Assembly: GCA_965218555.1 (NCBI GenBank)
Contig: OZ244625.1
Span: forward strand, 930,001 to 994,000
Reading direction: 5' to 3'
Length of the DNA: 64,000 nt
Source of the DNA: JAPPLB01 sp965218555
Lineage (GTDB): Bacteria > Acidobacteriota > Terriglobia > Bryobacterales > UBA6623
The number at the start of each line of letters is the position of its first letter. Within the stretch, counting starts at the first letter, position 1. Positions 55,534-63,952 of this stretch are shown here, in pieces. The notes under the pieces are model-generated. The model did not search any database and was not told the DNA's origin. It saw only the letters and a list, made by a program, of their open reading frames with translations. A program made the position numbers and the translations under genes.

Positions 55534-55572
55534 GAAGCACGAGATAAGACCGCCATGACTTCGTTGCGCTGG
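55534..55572 (+). repeat. Dispersed repeat B, copy 2
   Basis: The segment starting GAAGCACGAGATAAGACC matches 51048-51086 at 36 of 39 positions. It follows a repeat A partial copy by 9 bases. Confidence 0.75.
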
Positions 55573-55737
55573 ATGTATCACGGCGGAAGTCTTTCGTTCA
55601 CGCTACGACGAGGGTGATGTCAATGTTCCCGTTCGCGAGCCCGCGGACATCGACAAATCCTTGCCTTCGATGCGTCAGGCGCACACGGTTGCATCTGCCT
55701 GAGCATCTGCCGATGCGAGCAAGCGCCTAACCACTGC

Positions 55738-55842
55738 TTTGACCCAACCGCTGAGCCGGGTCGAGATTTCGTCGAGGAAATCGCCGCTCTGTGGAGGAGG
55801 CTCGCCCAAAATCATCCCTTCATCGATGGCAACCAGCACGCG
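55738..55842 (+). pseudogene. Fic/Doc toxin remnant
   Basis: In one forward frame the DNA reads RDFVEEIAALWRRLAQN then HPFIDGNQH at 55813-55839, close to the Fic/Doc active-site motif HPFxDGN(K/G)R with its catalytic His. The expected Lys/Gly-Arg after Asn is Gln-His, and no start codon or further homology flanks it. Doc-type proteins phosphorylate EF-Tu and are toxins paired with Phd antitoxins. No antitoxin is recognisable. The surrounding 55508-55883 interval has no other gene. Confidence 0.55.
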
Positions 55843-55883
55843 ACCGATGGCCCTCGGACCTCATGGGTCGCCGGCAGTGCGGG

Positions 55884-56624
55884 TCACCGTTTCGAGGCGC
55901 TGAAGGAGGTGAGCGGCGCACAGGTCATGAAGTCGTCCCAGTAGGGATCGTCCCGCTCGGTCGGCTCCAGCATAGCGTCGACCCAGCGGAAGTCGTCGAA
56001 GCCGGCGTCGCGCGCCGCCGCCTCGTAGGTAGCCGGTGCGAGGTAATAGTTCTCGAACTCGAACGCCTGTCCGTCATGGTTGGTGATGCGGTACTGGATG
56101 ACGTCGCCCTCACACGGAGGATACCCGCAGGTCCGCTCAAGCCCGTACTGCACCAGCGACATGCCCGGCCGAGGCGGGTTGCGGACGTTGTCGTTGAAGC
56201 CTACGAGCCGGCCGCCCGGCCGCAACGCGCGGAAACAGGCGCGACAAAAGCGGTCCAACTCCTCCCTGGTGCGGGCATAGTTCAGCAGATAGACGGCCGT
56301 CACGATATCGACCGGTGAGGGTGGCGTGAATGCCGCCGCGTCCTCTCGGACGTACCGGCAGCCCAGCGGTTCTTCCCGCTCGGCGGCCTCGGCCAGATCG
56401 ATCATCGACTGCGAGATATCGAGGCCGGTCACCTCTGCCGCGCCGGCCCGTTTGAACTGGCGAGTGTAGACCCCTTCGCCGCACGCCAGATCCAGCACCG
56501 ACCGGTTCCGCAGATCACCCAGAACCTGGAACAGGGTGTACCGCTCGATGAAATGGCGGAACAGAAGCCACTTGGACTCGCGATAGCGCTCAGCGATGGA
56601 GTCGTACGCATGCTGCTGGGTCAT
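55884..56624 (-). CDS. Class I SAM-dependent methyltransferase
   Basis: The 246-residue cytosolic protein has the SAM motif VLDLACGEGVYTRQF near residue 45, the acidic motif II region VTGLDISQSMI, and the post-motif block FRALRPGGRLVGFN. It resembles small-molecule or quinone-type methyltransferases of the Methyltransf_25 group. The substrate is unknown. It is not obviously BioC, although BioC is missing from the biotin operon. It stands alone, with no adjacent genes on its strand within 190 bases. Confidence 0.87.
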   Translation of the reverse strand: MTQQHAYDSIAERYRESKWLLFRHFIERYTLFQVLGDLRNRSVLDLACGEGVYTRQFKRAGAAEVTGLDISQSMIDLAEAAEREEPLGCRYVREDAAAFTPPSPVDIVTAVYLLNYARTREELDRFCRACFRALRPGGRLVGFNDNVRNPPRPGMSLVQYGLERTCGYPPCEGDVIQYRITNHDGQAFEFENYYLAPATYEAAARDAGFDDFRWVDAMLEPTERDDPYWDDFMTCAPLTSFSASKR

Positions 56625-56746
56625 GACAAAGCTCCTTGGCGCGGCTTCGGGTCACCCGGCCAGCCACGCGCAAAGAAATATTTAGCATAAATGCCGACAT
56701 TTGCATCAAATTGGAAGGGCGGACTCATTGCCTGCGTAAAACCCTG

Positions 56747-56781
56747 GCCTGCATGTCTCGCCACATCGTGCAGCATGCAGG
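56747..56781 (+). repeat. Repeat A variant forming an inverted repeat
   Basis: GCCTGCATGTCTCGCCAC differs from the repeat A consensus at 2 of 18 bases. CCTGCATG at 56748-56755 and CATGCAGG at 56774-56781 form a perfect 8-bp inverted repeat around 18 bases, which could fold as a hairpin. Confidence 0.55.
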
Positions 56782-56819
56782 TTAAGCCGTCCGCAGCAGG
56801 TGGCCTCCCGTGAGCACCG

Positions 56820-57989
56820 CTAGCTCAGGCATCGCGTTCGTTCAGCGCTGACGAGCTCATACACGTTGCCGCGCCATTCGATTCTCCGTGTGAGACCCGA
56901 ACGGAGTAATACATAGAGCCAGATCCATGTGGCGATCGGCGTGTACCAGAAGTACGCCCAGCCGAACTGATCGAGCCATTCCTCTCGGCTCGGAAACATC
57001 AGGCGCGCCGCCGCGGTGCGGACAGATCCTTTGCCCATGCCGGGAACAATGCTCACCGCCAGACCGCCCCAGCCGAGCAAATTGCCTGACGCCGCTGTCA
57101 GCAAGCTCACGACGATCGCCCCGCAGTAGACAAGGTGAACCGCCAAAGCTGCGATCCACAGGTTCGGCCGGTAGACCCTCGTGATGACCATCTGACGCAC
57201 GGCCCACTCGAGGAACTCCACTCGATCGCACTCTCCGGTGGTCGCTACCGCTGCGCCCGGGACGAAGCGAATACCGAGCTCGGCCGCGTTCATCGCCGCG
57301 CTGAGCCGGCAATCGTCGCTGACGGCGCCCCGCCAGAACTTCGCAACGTCGGCTTTCTCGAAAACTTCCCTGCGGACCGCCATCCCACCTCCCCAGGCGA
57401 AGTTCTTGTCATCGTCGCGCATGCTGCCGGCGATCGTCGAGTCCCAGACGCTCCGCATCAGCGGCCAGAACCGACCCGCCTCCGGGAAATACCACCGAAA
57501 AGTCGTAGTGGCTCCCAGCGACTCGTCTTCCAGAGGAGCAATCAAGGTCCGCAGCCAGTCATGCTCGACTTGGCCGTCGGAATCCGCAAAAACCAACACT
57601 TTGCTCTCGGCGCGTGCGGCCTCGACGGCCTCCAGCAGGTTGTGGACTTTCTCTCCGGTACAGTCGGGCGGCTCGCCCGCAACAACGATACGGGACCGTT
57701 CGTCCAGGCACGATCGAGCGACCCCGACCGCCTGGTCGTCGGCGCTCCGGGTCACCACGACCAACTCGAAGTCAGGGTAGTCTTGCTCGACCAGCGACCG
57801 CAGGTTTCGATAGAGTTCGTGATCGATACCCTTGACCGGCACGATCACCGTGGCGGGAGGTGCGTATGAGCCGACGGGCTCCCTCAACTCCGACTCAACA
57901 TGCTCGAAATAGCGCCGGCCCGCTCGATTGGAGATGACCGCGGCAACCGCGGCGGGCACGACGAGGCACCAGAACAGAACCGTGAGCAA
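56820..57989 (-). CDS. Membrane glycosyltransferase family 2 (ceramide glucosyltransferase/HpnI-like)
   Basis: The 389-residue protein starts with an N-terminal membrane segment (VLFWCLVVPAAVAAVI). The GT-A domain follows: VIVPVKGID at the start, VFADSDGQVEHDWL (DxD-like region, about 135) and VSDDCRLSAAM (about 215). At least two more membrane segments near the C-terminus follow the QMVITR block, in place of the QxxRW motif. This layout matches GT21-like and HpnI-type enzymes that transfer sugars to lipids such as ceramides or hopanoids. The acceptor is not known. No hopanoid genes are nearby. Confidence 0.8.
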   Translation of the reverse strand: MLTVLFWCLVVPAAVAAVISNRAGRRYFEHVESELREPVGSYAPPATVIVPVKGIDHELYRNLRSLVEQDYPDFELVVVTRSADDQAVGVARSCLDERSRIVVAGEPPDCTGEKVHNLLEAVEAARAESKVLVFADSDGQVEHDWLRTLIAPLEDESLGATTTFRWYFPEAGRFWPLMRSVWDSTIAGSMRDDDKNFAWGGGMAVRREVFEKADVAKFWRGAVSDDCRLSAAMNAAELGIRFVPGAAVATTGECDRVEFLEWAVRQMVITRVYRPNLWIAALAVHLVYCGAIVVSLLTAASGNLLGWGGLAVSIVPGMGKGSVRTAAARLMFPSREEWLDQFGWAYFWYTPIATWIWLYVLLRSGLTRRIEWRGNVYELVSAERTRCLS

Positions 57990-58083
57990 GAACCGAGTTT
58001 AACATGGCATTCTCGTCTGAAAAGCGGGCCGACGGCTGCGGGAATACCCTTGTGATATGCTGACTTGCATCCTCTGATCCCCC

Positions 58084-59628
58084 ATGATTTCGTTGTCTTC
58101 TCTTCCCCGCATTTGCGTGCCGCTGGGGGTCGCCGACGTGTTGCAACTCGAGCGTCTCGTGGTGTCCGCCTGTGACGACGGCGAGGTTTTCCTCGAGCTT
58201 CGACTCGACATGCTCGACAACCCGGAATCGGGCGTCAGGGTTTTTCGCCGCATTGCTCGACGCTATCCTGACGTCGTCCTGCTCGCCACCTGCCGCCGCA
58301 AGGGAAACGGCGGGGCGTTCCGAGGATCGGTGGAAAGGGAAATCGAGATTCTGGAAGATGCCGTTCGGGCCGGGGCGGGTATCGTCGACGTTGAAATTGA
58401 AACCGCGGAGCAGGCGCCCTCGCTGCTCAAGAGCTTCGACGGGCTCGCCCGGGTGCTGATCTCCTACCACAATTTCGAGAGGACACCCGCGCTCGCTCAC
58501 GTGATACGCCGCCTGCAAAGGACACCAGCCGACTTGTACAAGTTCGCTGTCCTCGCCCGCAAACCCACCGACGCCTTGCGAACACTCAAGCTGCCTGCAG
58601 GCCACCTCGATTGTCGTATTGTTGCCCTGGCGATGGGCGAAGTCGGCGTGCCGACGAGGATTCTCGGCCCTTCGCGTGGCGCGGCCTTCGTATTCGGGTC
58701 GTATATGCCGCGCCCGCGGCCCCGGGGGAAAAAGCTATCCGCCGAGCCTACGGCTCCGGGCCAGATTTCAGCCGACAGTCTGCGGAATCTTTACACGGCG
58801 CACCGCCGCAATCCCGCGACCCGCGTCTTTGGAGTGGTCGCCGACCCGGTAGGCCATTCAATGTCTCCGGTACTCCACAACCGCGCCTTCAAGGCACGCC
58901 GGATCAACGCCGTCTATCTGCCCTTTCTAGTGAAGCCGAACCAATTCTCCGATTTCCGCAAAGTGGTGGAGGATCTTCCCATCGAGGGTCTCAGCGTCAC
59001 GATTCCCCACAAGCAGCGAGTGATGCGGCATCTGGCCTGGGTGGATCCACTCGCGAGACGGATCGGCGCGGTCAACACGGTTTACCGCAAGAAGAAGAAA
59101 CTGTGCGGAACGAATACCGATGCTCTCGGTGTCGTGACACCTCTCGAAAAGAAAACGCGTCTCACCAAAGCATCCGCCTTGATCGTGGGCAACGGCGGTG
59201 CTGCTCGAGGCGCGATCTTCGCGCTCCGGGACAAAGGCGTCCGAGTTACTCTTACGGGCCGAAATCCGTCCCGCGTGCGGCGGCTGGCTCGCGACTGCGG
59301 TGTCGAGTCGATCGACCGCGAGCGGCTGCCCGATCAGTATTTCGATATCCTCTTACAGTCGACGCCGCTGGGCATGTTTCCCAACGTCAACGGCTGTTTC
59401 TTCGAAGACCGCATCCCCGCCGATCTGGTTTTCGACATGGTCTATAACCCCCTCGAAACCAAGCTGCTCCAAATGGCGCGTCGGGCGGGGAAGGAAACGA
59501 TCTCAGGGCTTGAAATGTTTCTTGAGCAGGCAGCCGCCCAATTCGAATTGTGGACGGGGGAAACCGCGCCTCGCGGCCCCATGCGCAACTCGGTTCTCGA
59601 GCGCCTGGCGCAACCCCATGCAGCCTGA
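58084..59628 (+). CDS. aroDE: Fused 3-dehydroquinate dehydratase / shikimate dehydrogenase
   Basis: A bifunctional shikimate-pathway enzyme of 514 residues. Residues 1-225 are a type I dehydroquinase: ELRLDML, VLLATCR, the active-site region ISYHNFERT, and the Schiff-base Lys in LYKFAVLA. Residues 245-510 are AroE: VADPVGHSMSPVLHN with the substrate motif, TIPHKQRVM, GAVNTV, GTNTDALG and NGGAARGAI, then the C-terminal SGLEMFLEQAAAQF. The fusion order is that of plant DHQ-SDH. Its 3' end overlaps trpE by 11 bases. Confidence 0.95.
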   Translation: MISLSSLPRICVPLGVADVLQLERLVVSACDDGEVFLELRLDMLDNPESGVRVFRRIARRYPDVVLLATCRRKGNGGAFRGSVEREIEILEDAVRAGAGIVDVEIETAEQAPSLLKSFDGLARVLISYHNFERTPALAHVIRRLQRTPADLYKFAVLARKPTDALRTLKLPAGHLDCRIVALAMGEVGVPTRILGPSRGAAFVFGSYMPRPRPRGKKLSAEPTAPGQISADSLRNLYTAHRRNPATRVFGVVADPVGHSMSPVLHNRAFKARRINAVYLPFLVKPNQFSDFRKVVEDLPIEGLSVTIPHKQRVMRHLAWVDPLARRIGAVNTVYRKKKKLCGTNTDALGVVTPLEKKTRLTKASALIVGNGGAARGAIFALRDKGVRVTLTGRNPSRVRRLARDCGVESIDRERLPDQYFDILLQSTPLGMFPNVNGCFFEDRIPADLVFDMVYNPLETKLLQMARRAGKETISGLEMFLEQAAAQFELWTGETAPRGPMRNSVLERLAQPHAA

Positions 59629-61090
59629 CTACAAAGCCTTCGCTTCCTATGCGCGCGACGCCAACATCGTGCCGGTGTCCAAGGTGCTCACAGCCGACTT
59701 GGAGACGCCGGTCTCGGCCTATCTGAAGTTGGCCGCGCGCCGAACCTACTCCTTTCTTCTCGAGAGTGTCGAAGGCGGTGAGAAGGTCGGTCGCTACACC
59801 TACCTCGGTGCGGATCCATTCCTGGTCGTTGAAGCAAGTGGAGACAAGGTCGTCTTGCGGAGCAACGGCGACCGCCGTGAGCTGAAAGGCAACGTTTTCC
59901 GTATCCTCCGCGAAACCGCCTCCGAGTTCCGGCCTGCCCGGGTCGAGGGGATGCCTCCTTTCTCGGCCGGTGCGGTCGGCTTCGTGGGGTACGATGCCGT
60001 CCGCCTGATCGAGCCGCGCATACCGGCGTTCGCCAAAGACGACTTAGGGACCCCCGATGCGGTCTTCCTGTTCTTTTCAACTCTGCTGGCGTTCGACCAC
60101 GTCAAGCATCAGATTCACGTAATAGCCAATGTCCGCTGCGACGAATGGAAGGGGAAGCTCAAGAAAGGGTACGAACAGGCCTGCCGGCGCATCACCAAGA
60201 TCGAAAGGAACCTCTCCTCGCCGTTGCGCATGCCGCGGTCGCGCCCCCCCAAGAAAAAGGTTGCCATCCGATCGAACATCGGAAAGAGGCGGTTCTGCGC
60301 GGCCGTCAAGAAAGCGAAGGAGTATATCCTCGCCGGGGACATCTTTCAGGTTGTGCTCTCACAGCGTTTGAACATGAAGCCCGAGGTTGCCCCTTTCCAA
60401 ATCTATCGGGCGCTGCGGATGGTCAACCCGTCGCCATACATGTTCTATCTTCACCTTGACGATACGGTGATTCTCGGCAGCTCGCCCGAGATGCTGGTCA
60501 AGGTCGATGGGGACCGCGTCGAATACCGTCCCATTGCCGGTACGCGTCCGCGCGGCAATACGGAGGCCGAAGATCAAGCGTTGGCGGAAGACCTTCTCTC
60601 CGACGAAAAGGAACTCGCCGAGCACGTCATGCTGGTAGACCTCGGGCGCAACGACATCGGCCGCGTGTGCGAGTTCGGCTCGGTGCAAGTGCCCGAGTTC
60701 GAGATCATCGAGAACTACTCGCACGTGATGCACATCGTGTCGAGCGTCACCGGCAAGTTACGGCCGGATCGAGACGCTTTTGACACGCTCGAAGCCTGCT
60801 TCCCTGCCGGCACCGTTTCGGGCGCGCCGAAGGTACGGGCGATGGAAATCATCGCGGAGCTGGAACCGACACGGCGCGGTATTTATTCCGGCAGCGTGAT
60901 GTATCTCGATTTCTCGGGCAATCTCAACTCGTGCATCGCCATCCGCACGATGTTGGCACGCAAGAACAGGGCCTACCTGCAAGTGGGAGCGGGCATTGTC
61001 GCCGACTCGGTCCCCGTAAAAGAGTGGCGCGAGACGATGGACAAGGCGGGTGCGTTGCTGAAAGCCGTCGAGACCGCCCGCAACCTGTAG
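59618..61090 (+). CDS. trpE: Anthranilate synthase component I
   Basis: Converts chorismate to anthranilate for tryptophan synthesis. ATG 59618 lies within the end of aroDE. The protein has 490 residues with the N-terminal SPVSAYLKLA-type regulatory block (residues 35-60) and chorismate-binding motifs: GDIFQVVLSQR, PIAGTRPRG, ELAEHVMLVDLGRND, PAGTVSGAPKVRAM. The coupled overlap with aroDE puts shikimate and tryptophan steps on one transcript. Amidotransferase trpG is not in the window, and the gene converges with murB. Confidence 0.95.
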   Translation: MQPDYKAFASYARDANIVPVSKVLTADLETPVSAYLKLAARRTYSFLLESVEGGEKVGRYTYLGADPFLVVEASGDKVVLRSNGDRRELKGNVFRILRETASEFRPARVEGMPPFSAGAVGFVGYDAVRLIEPRIPAFAKDDLGTPDAVFLFFSTLLAFDHVKHQIHVIANVRCDEWKGKLKKGYEQACRRITKIERNLSSPLRMPRSRPPKKKVAIRSNIGKRRFCAAVKKAKEYILAGDIFQVVLSQRLNMKPEVAPFQIYRALRMVNPSPYMFYLHLDDTVILGSSPEMLVKVDGDRVEYRPIAGTRPRGNTEAEDQALAEDLLSDEKELAEHVMLVDLGRNDIGRVCEFGSVQVPEFEIIENYSHVMHIVSSVTGKLRPDRDAFDTLEACFPAGTVSGAPKVRAMEIIAELEPTRRGIYSGSVMYLDFSGNLNSCIAIRTMLARKNRAYLQVGAGIVADSVPVKEWRETMDKAGALLKAVETARNL

Positions 61091-61092
61091 CC

Positions 61093-62070
61093 TCAGAACT
61101 CGCCAACGTACTGGACCTCTTCTTCGACCACGAATCCGTAGCGATCGGCGATCCGCTGCTTGAGTTCGTCGATCAACGATCGCAGCTCGGCGGCGGTGCC
61201 TTCACCGGCGTTATAGATGAGATTGGCGTGATAGTCGGCAACCGCAATCCCCCCGCGCCGCATCCCTTTTGCCCCGACTTGGTCGAGAAAATAGGCCGAC
61301 GCCACCTTGCCCTCGCGGACAACTCGCTCGGGAACCTCGGCAGCCGCTGCCTGTGGCAAGTCTTTGAGGTAGAGATTCTTGAAAATGCTTCCCGCGCAGC
61401 GCATCGTGGGCGGAAACTTCTCGTCACGAATCGCCATGATCTTGTCCGCGCGGCTCCGAAGCTCCTCTTGACCGGCCGGCTCCAGCAGCAGACTGCAACA
61501 GAAGATCATCCAGTCCTTGTTTCGCTTGAAGACGCTTCCGCGATATTCGAACGCGCAGCCCTCATTGTCCAGATCCCGAACCTCCTCGCCGTCATAAAAG
61601 CGAACCCACTCGACACTCTCTGAGATGGAGTGCCCGTACGCGCCGGCATTACCGTAGACGGCGGCGCCGACCGAACCGGGAATGCGGGTCAGGGTCTCCA
61701 GGCCCTGGAGCCCTGCCGTGATCGCCGCATCCACCAAGGATTCGAGCGGCGCGCCCGCATCGGCTCGAAGCCGCAGGCCCTGCTGTTCGATGGATTTCGC
61801 CGTGAACCGCAGCACGACGCCTCGATAGCCCGCATCCGCGACGATGACGTTCGTGCCGTCGCCGAGAATGCAGTAGGGCGCCCCGTGGGTCCTGCAAATG
61901 CCTACGGCCTCCGCGAAAGCTTCCGGCTCGGCCGTTTCCGCGAAGAGATCAGCGTGACCGCCGATCCCAAAACGGGTGTACCCACGCAGTTCGACATCGC
62001 TCCGCAGACTCAGCTTCGCAACCTGAGCAAGCGACGACTCGATGGCATCCAAAGAGACCGGGTGTGTCAT
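61093..62070 (-). CDS. murB: UDP-N-acetylenolpyruvoylglucosamine reductase
   Basis: Reduces the enolpyruvyl group with FAD and NADPH in peptidoglycan precursor synthesis. The 325-residue protein has the FAD-binding block ILGDGTNVIVADAGYRGVV and IPGSVGAAVYGNAGAYG. The substrate/catalytic segment is FEYRGSVFKRN, and the catalytic Ser is in AGSIFKN. The final Glu of the active site is in VEEEVQYVGEF. All expected residues are present. It is encoded alone on the minus strand, ending 2 bases from the trpE stop. Confidence 0.93.
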   Translation of the reverse strand: MTHPVSLDAIESSLAQVAKLSLRSDVELRGYTRFGIGGHADLFAETAEPEAFAEAVGICRTHGAPYCILGDGTNVIVADAGYRGVVLRFTAKSIEQQGLRLRADAGAPLESLVDAAITAGLQGLETLTRIPGSVGAAVYGNAGAYGHSISESVEWVRFYDGEEVRDLDNEGCAFEYRGSVFKRNKDWMIFCCSLLLEPAGQEELRSRADKIMAIRDEKFPPTMRCAGSIFKNLYLKDLPQAAAAEVPERVVREGKVASAYFLDQVGAKGMRRGGIAVADYHANLIYNAGEGTAAELRSLIDELKQRIADRYGFVVEEEVQYVGEF

Positions 62071-62161
62071 GTGGACAGTCTTCTCACTCTGTATCCATCG
62101 TAGAGCAGATGGGCACGACTGCTATAAGCTGATCCGATAGCCCCATCGACGAGGAGAGACC

Positions 62162-62881
62162 ATGCCGACCCGCTTCTCCGGCTTTCCACCCGAAACACTC
62201 CCATTCCTTCGTGACCTTAAAGCCAACAATAACCGCGATTGGTTTCAGCCGCGAAAGCCTCTCTATGAGGAGAAGGTCAAAGCGCCGATGGTCGAGTTGG
62301 TGTTGGCGCTGGGAGAAGAGCTCCGTGACTTCGGAACCGAACTCGTCACGGCCCCGGACAAGGCCATCTACCGCATCTACCGCGACGTGCGTTTCAGCAA
62401 AGACAAAAGCCCGTACAAAACGCACGTGGCCGCCGTCTTCAGCGCCCGCGGCCTCGACAAGCATGCCGGCGCCGGGCTGTACTTCCACGTTTCGCCCGAT
62501 GAATTGCTCGTGGGCGGAGGTATCTACAGGCCCGGCAGCCGGGAACTGCTGGCCATTCGTCAGCGCATCGCCACCGACCACGAAGCGCTCCGCGCGATCT
62601 GCAAGGACCGTACGTTCCGGCGTTTCTTCGGCCAAATCACCGGTGAGCGTCTCAAGCGCATTCCCAAGGGCTTCGCTCCGGATCACCCGGCTGCCGATCT
62701 GCTGGTCTATAAGCAGTTCCTGGCGGCCGGCCAATTGGACCCGGCCATTACCGAAACTCCGAAGCTGTTCCAGGAACTTGTCAAGCGCTTCCGGGCCATC
62801 GAGCCGCTCATTGTTTTCCTGAACTCGGCGCTTGCGGGCGATAAGATCACAGCAAAAAAACGAATGACGCATCGTGGCTGA
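62162..62881 (+). CDS. DUF2461 domain-containing protein
   Basis: This 239-residue protein matches the DUF2461 (TIGR02453) family, with NNNRDWFQPRKPLYEE near the N-terminus, YRIYRDVRFSKDKSPYKTH near residue 80, and HVSPDELLVGGGIYRP. Members are widespread in bacteria and fungi; their function is unknown, and no catalytic residues are agreed. It is cytosolic. GAGGAGAGACC provides a ribosome site before ATG 62162. Length is normal. Confidence 0.9.
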   Translation: MPTRFSGFPPETLPFLRDLKANNNRDWFQPRKPLYEEKVKAPMVELVLALGEELRDFGTELVTAPDKAIYRIYRDVRFSKDKSPYKTHVAAVFSARGLDKHAGAGLYFHVSPDELLVGGGIYRPGSRELLAIRQRIATDHEALRAICKDRTFRRFFGQITGERLKRIPKGFAPDHPAADLLVYKQFLAAGQLDPAITETPKLFQELVKRFRAIEPLIVFLNSALAGDKITAKKRMTHRG

Positions 62882-63028
62882 GGATTCCCGCGGGATGCGT
62901 TGCGAGCAAGCGGACGGGGTCTCGACCCGTTGCATCCCAGGCTTGGGAGTCGTAAACTCGGTTCGCGAGAAGTCCGAAAACGGAAAACAGCAGAAACCGG
63001 AATCCGCCGCCTTTGAAGGAGGGTCTTC

Positions 63029-63901
63029 ATGACCGCAAAGCAAGTTTTTCTAACCGCCGCGTTCTGTACAACCGCGTGTCTATTGTTGCCGCTATCAGTG
63101 AGCGCACAAAATGGCGACAGCGGCTCCAAGGTCAGGATGTACAACACCGTGAAGCAAAAACTGCTAGAGGGTAAGCAGGTCGTCGGCGGAACCATCTATA
63201 CGTCCGACCCCAATATCTATTGCGCCATGGCCGAGTCGGGTTTCGATTTTCTCTGGATCGAGATGCAGCACAGCCCGCTGATGTACGACGACGTCGCCAA
63301 GATGATCTGGGCTTGCAAAGACGCCCCCGCGATCCCATTCATCCGTATCCCGAACGCCACCGAAGGCGACATCCAGAAAGCAACCGACATCGGAGCCTTG
63401 GGCATCGTGGTGCCCATGGTGCACACCGTCGAAGAAGCCCAGGACGCCGTCAAGTACGCCAAATACCCGCCGATCGGACGCCGTAGCCGTGGCGGCGGCC
63501 AGTACGGCCGATTGTGGGGCAGCGATTACCGTGAAACCGCCAACGAGAACATCATGATCGTGGTCATGATCGAGTCGCCGGACGGCGTCGCCATCGTTGA
63601 CAAGATCGCCGCGGTGCCCGGCATTGACGTCGTTTTCGCGGCCAGCGGTGACATTGGCAGCTTCACCGGATGGGAGCGAACCGATCCGCGCTACATGAAG
63701 CTGATCAACAGAGTCCATGACGAGACTCTCAAGGCCGGCAAGATCCTGGGGGGGCCCTTTGCCTGGAACGACCGCCATGGGTTCATGTTCTTCCAGGGTC
63801 CCAGTGAGGGGAGTCTCATCAAGTCCGGAGCCCAGACGGCGCTAACGGGGGTTTCCGAAGGCGAAAAAGAGGACGTAGCGACGGGCGACGAGCCCCGCTA
63901 G
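63029..63901 (+). CDS. Exported HpcH/HpaI aldolase-family protein
   Basis: The 290-residue protein begins with a signal peptide (LTAAFCTTACLLLPLSVSAQ), unusual because HpcH/HpaI aldolases are normally cytosolic. The barrel has the family blocks: FLWIEMQHSPL, IPFIRIP, LGIVVPMVH, IGRRSRGGG and VVMIESPDGV with the metal-binding Glu, then FAASGDIGS. These match 2-keto-3-deoxy acid class II aldolases. The periplasmic location suggests a role in breaking down an imported or exported compound, by inference. GGAGGG precedes ATG 63029. Confidence 0.85.
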   Translation: MTAKQVFLTAAFCTTACLLLPLSVSAQNGDSGSKVRMYNTVKQKLLEGKQVVGGTIYTSDPNIYCAMAESGFDFLWIEMQHSPLMYDDVAKMIWACKDAPAIPFIRIPNATEGDIQKATDIGALGIVVPMVHTVEEAQDAVKYAKYPPIGRRSRGGGQYGRLWGSDYRETANENIMIVVMIESPDGVAIVDKIAAVPGIDVVFAASGDIGSFTGWERTDPRYMKLINRVHDETLKAGKILGGPFAWNDRHGFMFFQGPSEGSLIKSGAQTALTGVSEGEKEDVATGDEPR

Positions 63902-63952
63902 CCTGCGCCTCCCGGCCGGAGCGCGAGCGGTTCACGCCGCCTGTCGCCCCTG

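Noticed and set aside
55884..56624. The methyltransferase as BioC of the biotin pathway
   Set aside because: It has only the general SAM fold, no BioC-specific segment I recognise, and lies 14 kb from the biotin operon on its own.
59198..59617. N-terminal extension of trpE inside aroDE
   Set aside because: The extra 140 residues are an alternative frame of aroDE. The known TrpE N-terminus begins at ATG 59618.
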